Source: Bacteroidota bacterium (GTDB taxonomy: Bacteria > Bacteroidota > Bacteroidia > NORP154). Taken from it: a DNA stretch of 11,781 nucleotides. The DNA lies in contig NVRZ01000076.1 of NCBI GenBank assembly GCA_002401055.1, forward strand, positions 1-11,781, written 5' to 3'. The notes beneath the pieces were generated by a model that made no database searches, had not been told where the DNA came from, and saw nothing but the letters and a program-made list of their open reading frames with translations. Of this stretch, positions 6,702-11,781 are shown one piece after another (the stretch's first letter is position 1; each line of letters starts with the position of its first letter). The translations under genes were made by a program, and so were the position numbers.

Positions 6702-9700
6702 ATGGTAAGGGGTTCATCAAAGTCCTATCTGATGATAGGCGCTTCATTATTGTTGTGCATTTTGAGTAGTGAGGCTAAAGCGCAAAGAACTTGTGCTACA
6801 GATCAGTATGAGGCTCAAATGTTGGCGGATAACCCCAAATATGGCATTATTATAGACCAGATTAGAGCACAGTCACAGCAATGGATCCAAAATAACATCA
6901 ATGCGCAGACAAGCAAGAAAGCGGTAATTACCATACCGGTTGTGGTACATGTTGTGTACAATACGAACGCACAAAACATCTCAGATGCTCAGATCAGTTC
7001 TCAAATTACGGTTCTTAACGAAGATTACAGAAGGACAAACGCAGATGCAACTAATACGCCAACTGCATTCTTAAATGTTGCCGCCGATTCCGAAATTGAA
7101 TTTTGCCTTGCTCAACAGGACCCAAATGGAAACGCGAGTACAGGAATTACACGTACCAATACAACCACCACCTCATTCTCCACAAATGACAATGTTAAGT
7201 TGACTTCTAATGGGGGGAAAGACGCATGGCCAAGAGATGATTATTTAAATATTTGGGTCTGTAATTTAGGGAATTCACTTCTCGGATATGCCACACCACC
7301 AGGTGGTCAGGCTTGGAGAGATGGAGTGGTAGTTTTATATACCGCTTTTGGAACGCTTGGTACAGCCTCGTCACCTTTTGATAAAGGCCGAACTACTACG
7401 CATGAGGTTGGACACTGGCTTAATGTCAACCACACCTTTAACGGAGGTTGTGCAGGTACAACTTCTTCTAATTGTGCTTCAGCAGGAGATTTTATATGTG
7501 ATACTCCCCCCACATCATCGCCCAATTATTTTTGCCCATCAACCAGTCAAAATACTTGCACCGAAACTCCTACTGACTTGAACGACATGCATATGAACTT
7601 CATGGACTATACCAATGATGCGTGCATGAACTTATTTACCACGGGGCAAAAGAATGTAATGGTCGCGACATTGAACGGCTCGCGAGCAAGTATTCTTTCT
7701 TCTATTGGCTGTGTAAACCCTGTCGGAATTGCACTTGATGCCGGAATATCGTTGATTATTTCACCTACTGGAACGGCTTGTAACACAACAGTTACCCCAG
7801 TAGTTACCATTCAAAATTTTGGAACAACTACTCTCACAAGTGCTACGATTAATTACGATGTTGACGGCGGGACCAACAATACCGCTTCCTGGACAGGCTC
7901 TTTGGCCACCAATACAACTGAAAATGTTACCCTTCCAGGTATTACTGTTTCTGCAGGAGGCCACACTTTTAATGCCTCTACTACGGCACCTAATTCAGGA
8001 ACGGATGGAGATGGTGGAAATGACGCCTCATCTCAAACATTTACCATAAGCACATCAGGTTCTTCTCTTCCATTCACCGAAGGATTTGAAGGTGGAACAT
8101 TTCCGCCATCAGGATGGACACTGGATAATCCAGATGCCAATGTAACTTGGTCAGCTGTAACAACAGCCAGTGGTTTCGGCAACAGTTCTGCATGTTTACA
8201 AATGGATTTTTATTCCGCTGCTGAGAATATCCAAGGGCAAAGTGACTATCTCTACACGGTTAGCCTGGATTTATCAAATGCCTCTTCTCCAACGGTTATG
8301 GACTTCAACTTGGCATACACTAAGTATGATGCAACTTATTTTGACTCGCTATACATATATGGATCATCAGATTGTGGATTAACCTGGCAAGTTATCTATG
8401 CCAATGGAAGCACAGCCATGCAGACTGCTGTAGATGATACCTCGTACTTTATTCCGACCAACTCTCAGTGGACGGCTGAATCAATAAATCTCGATGCATA
8501 TAACGGCAATAGTTCTTTTCAACTTCTCTTTCATGCCAAAAGTTATTGGGGAAATAATTTATACATAGATGACATTAATATCTATACAAATTCAAGCGGA
8601 ACGCCTCCTGTTACAAATTTTACGGCAAGTACCACAAGTATTTGCGAAGGAGAATCGGTAACCTTTACGGATGTGAGTACTAATAGTCCAACCCAATGGG
8701 CATGGAGTTTTACCGGAGGATCGCCTAGCACCTCAACTAGCCAAAACCCCAATGTAGTATATAGTACCACTGGATCTTATACAGTATCGCTAACTGCCAC
8801 CAACAGCGATGGAAGCAATACAAAAACGACCAACGGGATGATTACAGTAAATGCCAGTCCGGCCTTAACTGTGGCTTCTACAGATGCCACATGTGGTTCT
8901 TGTGACGGAACTGCAACAGCGAGTGGTTCAAGTGGCGCTTCTCCTTACACCTATATTTGGGGTACTTCTCCTATTCAAAGTGGAGCCATGGCCAATAACT
9001 TGTGTACTGGAACTTATTTGGTTACCGTAACTGATGCCAATGGTTGTTCTGAAACGAGTACTTTAAGTGTAGCATCAGGAGGAGGCTCTCTTACCGCAAG
9101 TTCAACAAGTAACAGCACCAGCTGCCTGGGAGCATGTGATGGCGTTGCATCCGCTGCAGGAGCCAACGGAGCTACACCTTATACGTATGCCTGGAATACC
9201 AGCCCAACGCAAAGTACAAGTATCGCCACTGGACTTTGTGCGGGAAACTATGATGCAACAGTTACAGACGCCAGTGGATGTGTTGCCACCACATCTGTTA
9301 CCATTGGTAGCGGACCTTCAATTTTAGCTTCTGCAACTTCTACTGATGCCAATTGCGCAAATGTTTGTGATGGCAACGCATCGGTTACTATCTCAGGCGG
9401 AACAGCTCCATTTAATTACTATTGGAATTCATCGCCATCACAGAGCACATCAATAGCCACCGGATTGTGTGCAGGTAATTATGGTGTTGCTATTGAAGAT
9501 GCCAATGGATGTACTGCATCGGATCAGATAACAATTAATGAACCCATCGCGATTAGCAATACCACTTCAAGTACAGATGCAACTTGTGGTGTTTCTGACG
9601 GAAGTGCTTCAGTTAGCGCTAGTAATGGGATCACCCCATATTCATACCTATGGAGTGATGGGCAAACTTCTTCTATGGCCAGCAGTCTGGCTGCCTCAGT

Positions 9701-10508
9701 ATATTATGTGACCGTTACAGACGACAACGGCTGTACATCAGTCAGTTCCGTCTCGGTCAGCAATGTTGGTGCACCAATAATGTTTACGATTGCTCAAAGC
9801 CCTTTGTGTTATGGCGGATCAGATGGAAGTGCTTCAATAACCGCATCTGGTGGGACATTGCCATATAGCTTTCTTTGGAGTGATGCCGTTTCACAGACCA
9901 ACAGCATCGCTACAGGGCTGACGGCAGGGATTTATAACGTTACACTCACCGACTCTAGCAGTTGTATTGCAACTTCGGTTATAACCATTACCGAACCAGC
10001 CTTGTTAAGTACATCTTTGACGTACATCAAGGTATCATCTGACTCTACATGCGACGGGTCGGCTAGTGCCAATGTTACAGGAGGCACTCCACCATATACC
10101 TATCTATGGAATGATCCTGCAGCTCAAACTTTGGCAACGGCATTTGGCTTGTGCTTGGGTAGCCAAACTGTGGCAATTACAGACGCGAATGGATGTACTA
10201 CTACAAAAAGCATTTATGTTGATTCAGTGGTGATGGGCATAATTGTAATTCAACAGAGCTTTGAGTTCAACATCTATCCTAACCCGACAACGGGAGTTGT
10301 ACATTTAGATTTTGGAGAAAACGACAACAGAGATGTTAACGTATCTGTATTTGATATTTCGGGGAAAATAATTCTCTTGCAAGATATTGCTGGAACTGCC
10401 AAAGAAAACTACAATATTGATTTGTCTGAGTATTCAAGGGGAATTTATTACGTGAGAGTTCATGATGGAAAATCAGTTCACACGAAGAAAATTAGCCTAA
10501 TACGATAA
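6702..10508 (+). CDS. Secreted M43 pappalysin-like metalloprotease with CARDB-like, MAM-like, PKD, six SprB repeats and T9SS sorting domain
   Basis: Predicted secreted zinc metalloprotease of 1268 aa. The signal peptide (1-28, ending AKAQ) is followed by RTCATD with Cys31, a candidate latency cysteine, and a helical pro-region. The catalytic domain has IPVVVHVVY, AADSEIEFC, DDYLNIWVC, zinc motif HEVGHWLNVNH (234-244) and Met-turn HMNFMDY (M301). The usual Gly of HExxHxxGxxH is Asn241, a variant I recall from other Bacteroidota M43 proteins. Then follow a CARDB-like beta domain (about 344-450; LDAGISLI, VTIQNFG, WTGSL), a MAM/jelly-roll-like domain (about 456-631; EGFEGGTFPPSGW, LYIDDINIY), PKD (about 637-717; WAWSFTGG), six SprB repeats (719-1176) and a T9SS type-A sorting domain (1187-1268; YPNPTTG, SRGIYYVRV). 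The N-terminal half is clearly paralogous to the next gene, which starts 20 bp downstream, so the two are probably co-transcribed. An internal ATG at residue 11 is possible but would shorten the signal peptide n-region. Confidence 0.93.
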   Translation: MVRGSSKSYLMIGASLLLCILSSEAKAQRTCATDQYEAQMLADNPKYGIIIDQIRAQSQQWIQNNINAQTSKKAVITIPVVVHVVYNTNAQNISDAQISSQITVLNEDYRRTNADATNTPTAFLNVAADSEIEFCLAQQDPNGNASTGITRTNTTTTSFSTNDNVKLTSNGGKDAWPRDDYLNIWVCNLGNSLLGYATPPGGQAWRDGVVVLYTAFGTLGTASSPFDKGRTTTHEVGHWLNVNHTFNGGCAGTTSSNCASAGDFICDTPPTSSPNYFCPSTSQNTCTETPTDLNDMHMNFMDYTNDACMNLFTTGQKNVMVATLNGSRASILSSIGCVNPVGIALDAGISLIISPTGTACNTTVTPVVTIQNFGTTTLTSATINYDVDGGTNNTASWTGSLATNTTENVTLPGITVSAGGHTFNASTTAPNSGTDGDGGNDASSQTFTISTSGSSLPFTEGFEGGTFPPSGWTLDNPDANVTWSAVTTASGFGNSSACLQMDFYSAAENIQGQSDYLYTVSLDLSNASSPTVMDFNLAYTKYDATYFDSLYIYGSSDCGLTWQVIYANGSTAMQTAVDDTSYFIPTNSQWTAESINLDAYNGNSSFQLLFHAKSYWGNNLYIDDINIYTNSSGTPPVTNFTASTTSICEGESVTFTDVSTNSPTQWAWSFTGGSPSTSTSQNPNVVYSTTGSYTVSLTATNSDGSNTKTTNGMITVNASPALTVASTDATCGSCDGTATASGSSGASPYTYIWGTSPIQSGAMANNLCTGTYLVTVTDANGCSETSTLSVASGGGSLTASSTSNSTSCLGACDGVASAAGANGATPYTYAWNTSPTQSTSIATGLCAGNYDATVTDASGCVATTSVTIGSGPSILASATSTDANCANVCDGNASVTISGGTAPFNYYWNSSPSQSTSIATGLCAGNYGVAIEDANGCTASDQITINEPIAISNTTSSTDATCGVSDGSASVSASNGITPYSYLWSDGQTSSMASSLAASVYYVTVTDDNGCTSVSSVSVSNVGAPIMFTIAQSPLCYGGSDGSASITASGGTLPYSFLWSDAVSQTNSIATGLTAGIYNVTLTDSSSCIATSVITITEPALLSTSLTYIKVSSDSTCDGSASANVTGGTPPYTYLWNDPAAQTLATAFGLCLGSQTVAITDANGCTTTKSIYVDSVVMGIIVIQQSFEFNIYPNPTTGVVHLDFGENDNRDVNVSVFDISGKIILLQDIAGTAKENYNIDLSEYSRGIYYVRVHDGKSVHTKKISLIR
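8856..10229 (+). repeat. Six tandem SprB repeats within the second protease gene
   Basis: Six units of about 76 residues (719-1176) follow the PKD domain directly. They share the PYTYxW core, TGLCAGxY or TGLTAGxY stretch and TD-x-NGC end with the repeats of the upstream gene. Units 1-3 carry four cysteines, units 4-5 carry two, and unit 6 carries three because the first is missing (SDSTCDG). The presence of a Cys just before DG goes with a Cys in the GLC-x-G stretch in every unit. Confidence 0.85.
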
Positions 10509-10528
10509 AACTAATTGACACAAACTTT

Positions 10529-11781
10529 ATGAAAATTAAAGCAATTCTTCTGGTCATCATTTTAAGCCTAGGCCTAAATGAGCATTTATCTGCCCAAAGT
10601 CAACGTACATGTGGTACAGACGCTTATTATGAAGCACAGGTAAAACTGAATCCTCAAATAGAAATAGATGTGAATCAGGCCAAATTGGATGCACAGCAGT
10701 GGCTGAAAAGCAATTTAGCTTCCAAACAAGGTGGAGTTATAAGAACTATACCTGTTGTTTTTCATGTCATATATGAAAATGCCGCTGAAAACATATCTGA
10801 TGCGCAGGTCCTATCACAGTTAGACGTACTAAACTATGACTACAGAAAATTAAATGCAGATACAGGAAAGGTACCAACAGAATTTGAGGGTGTTGCTGCA
10901 GATTCAGAAATTGAGTTTTGCATCGCAGTAAGAGATCCGAATGGCAATGCTACATCTGGAATAACGCGAACTGCTACTACGGTAACTAATTTTTCGTCGA
11001 CCAGCCCCAAATCTACTGCTGGTGGCGGAAAAGATCCATGGCCCCGAGATGACTATTTGAACTTTTGGATCTGTGACCTGGGAGGCGGATTGCTTGGATA
11101 TGCTACGCCCCCCGGAGGCTCAGCGGCAAATGATGGAGTTGTATGCGGATATCAATATATCGGAGCCCCACCTGATAATGCATTCGGTGGAGCTTTTAAT
11201 GAGGGTAGAACTGGCACACATGAAGTTGGCCATTGGTTGGGACTTGCTCACACGTTTCAGGGAGGTTGTACAGGTGGAGATGGAATAGCTGACACACCTC
11301 CAACCGCAAATCCGAACTATGGATGTCCCTCTGTTACCCAAAATTCGTGCAACAATGATTTCCCCGATCTAATTGACATGCACATGAATTATATGGATTA
11401 TGTTGATGATGCATGCATGTATCTTTTTTCAGAGGGCCAAAAAACAGTTATGCAATCTGTTCTCGGTTCTAGCAGATCCAGCCTTCAGAGTTCCGCTGGT
11501 TGCACCCCAATAAACAATCTGGATGCAGGTATTGCCATATTGTCTATCTCTGATACATTATGTGGCATAAGTTCTTTTTCCCCAACTATTAACCTGACCA
11601 ATTATGGTGCGAATACTTTAACGACCGTCGATGTAAGATACCAAATTGATAGTGGGGTTGTACAAACTTATAGCTGGACAGGAATTTTATCTAGCTTCAC
11701 TTCAGAAGAAATTATGCTTCCCCCAATAAACCTTGCATTTGGGGACCATAGTTTTAGATCCTACGTTGAAAATCCGAATAG
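10529..11781 (+). CDS. Secreted M43 pappalysin-like metalloprotease, N-terminal part (3' end outside window)
   Basis: Third tandem paralogue, with 417 complete codons visible and the frame open at the right edge. Residues 1-23 form a signal peptide (MKIKAILLVIILS start, HLSAQ end), then RTCGTD with Cys28, a candidate latency cysteine. The catalytic domain shows IPVVFHVIY, AADSEIEFC, WPRDDYLNFWIC, LLGYATPPGG, zinc motif HEVGHWLGLAH (231-241, canonical Gly238) and Met-turn HMNYMDY (M289). A CARDB-like domain starts near residue 331 (LDAGIAIL, INLTNYG, YSWTG) and is still running at the edge. The closest relative in the window is the gene immediately upstream. A MAM-like, PKD, SprB and T9SS tail like that gene's is likely but unseen. 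The start is the first ATG, 20 nt after the upstream stop, with an AT-rich leader and no Shine-Dalgarno. Confidence 0.92.
   Translation, partial: MKIKAILLVIILSLGLNEHLSAQSQRTCGTDAYYEAQVKLNPQIEIDVNQAKLDAQQWLKSNLASKQGGVIRTIPVVFHVIYENAAENISDAQVLSQLDVLNYDYRKLNADTGKVPTEFEGVAADSEIEFCIAVRDPNGNATSGITRTATTVTNFSSTSPKSTAGGGKDPWPRDDYLNFWICDLGGGLLGYATPPGGSAANDGVVCGYQYIGAPPDNAFGGAFNEGRTGTHEVGHWLGLAHTFQGGCTGGDGIADTPPTANPNYGCPSVTQNSCNNDFPDLIDMHMNYMDYVDDACMYLFSEGQKTVMQSVLGSSRSSLQSSAGCTPINNLDAGIAILSISDTLCGISSFSPTINLTNYGANTLTTVDVRYQIDSGVVQTYSWTGILSSFTSEEIMLPPINLAFGDHSFRSYVENPN

Noticed and set aside
7307..8382. Several 60-80 codon open frames on both strands across the second protease gene
   Set aside because: They lie within a well-supported coding frame, have no recognisable domains and are expected shadows in Ala/Thr/Ser-rich coding DNA.
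4252..10229. CRISPR array or recent DNA minisatellite
   Set aside because: The periodicity (about 220-240 bp) is of coding units with diverged DNA; there are no short identical repeats with unique spacers.

Overview
The window looks like chromosomal DNA from a gliding or surface-secreting member of the Bacteroidota, most likely Flavobacteriales (inference). Three large genes encode proteins with N-terminal signal peptides. The two that are complete end in a type IX secretion (T9SS) type-A sorting domain and carry SprB-type repeats, both of which are Bacteroidota hallmarks. Start sites have AT-rich leaders and almost no usable Shine-Dalgarno sequences, and the DUF2520 / UbiA gene pairing is also typical of the phylum.

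Left part (1-1782, minus strand): a compact housekeeping cluster read right to left. It holds an OmpR-family response regulator, then a Rossmann/DUF2520 protein, then the start of a UbiA-family prenyltransferase that runs off the left edge. The spacings (14 nt and 0 nt) indicate one transcript. No histidine kinase lies next to the response regulator.

Divergent intergenic region (1783-2007): 225 bp separating the minus-strand cluster from the plus-strand protease genes. It holds an 11-bp-phased direct repeat GATAAC-N5-GATAAC and a perfect 15-bp inverted repeat. Either could be an operator, but neither is proven.

Right part (2008-11781, plus strand): three tandem paralogues of secreted M43 (pappalysin-like) zinc metalloproteases. 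The first (1532 aa) has catalytic domain, PKD, an unnamed beta-rich module, a second PKD, nine SprB repeats and a T9SS tail. The second (1268 aa) has catalytic domain, a CARDB-like domain, a MAM/jelly-roll-like domain, PKD, six SprB repeats and a T9SS tail. The third is cut by the right edge after its catalytic domain and most of a CARDB-like domain, and it resembles the second closely. Together they probably form a cell-surface or released proteolytic set exported by the Sec pathway and then T9SS.

The most interesting pattern is in the cysteines of the 15 SprB repeats. Two extra cysteine positions are present together in five repeats and absent together in ten, which predicts a facultative second disulfide in this fold.
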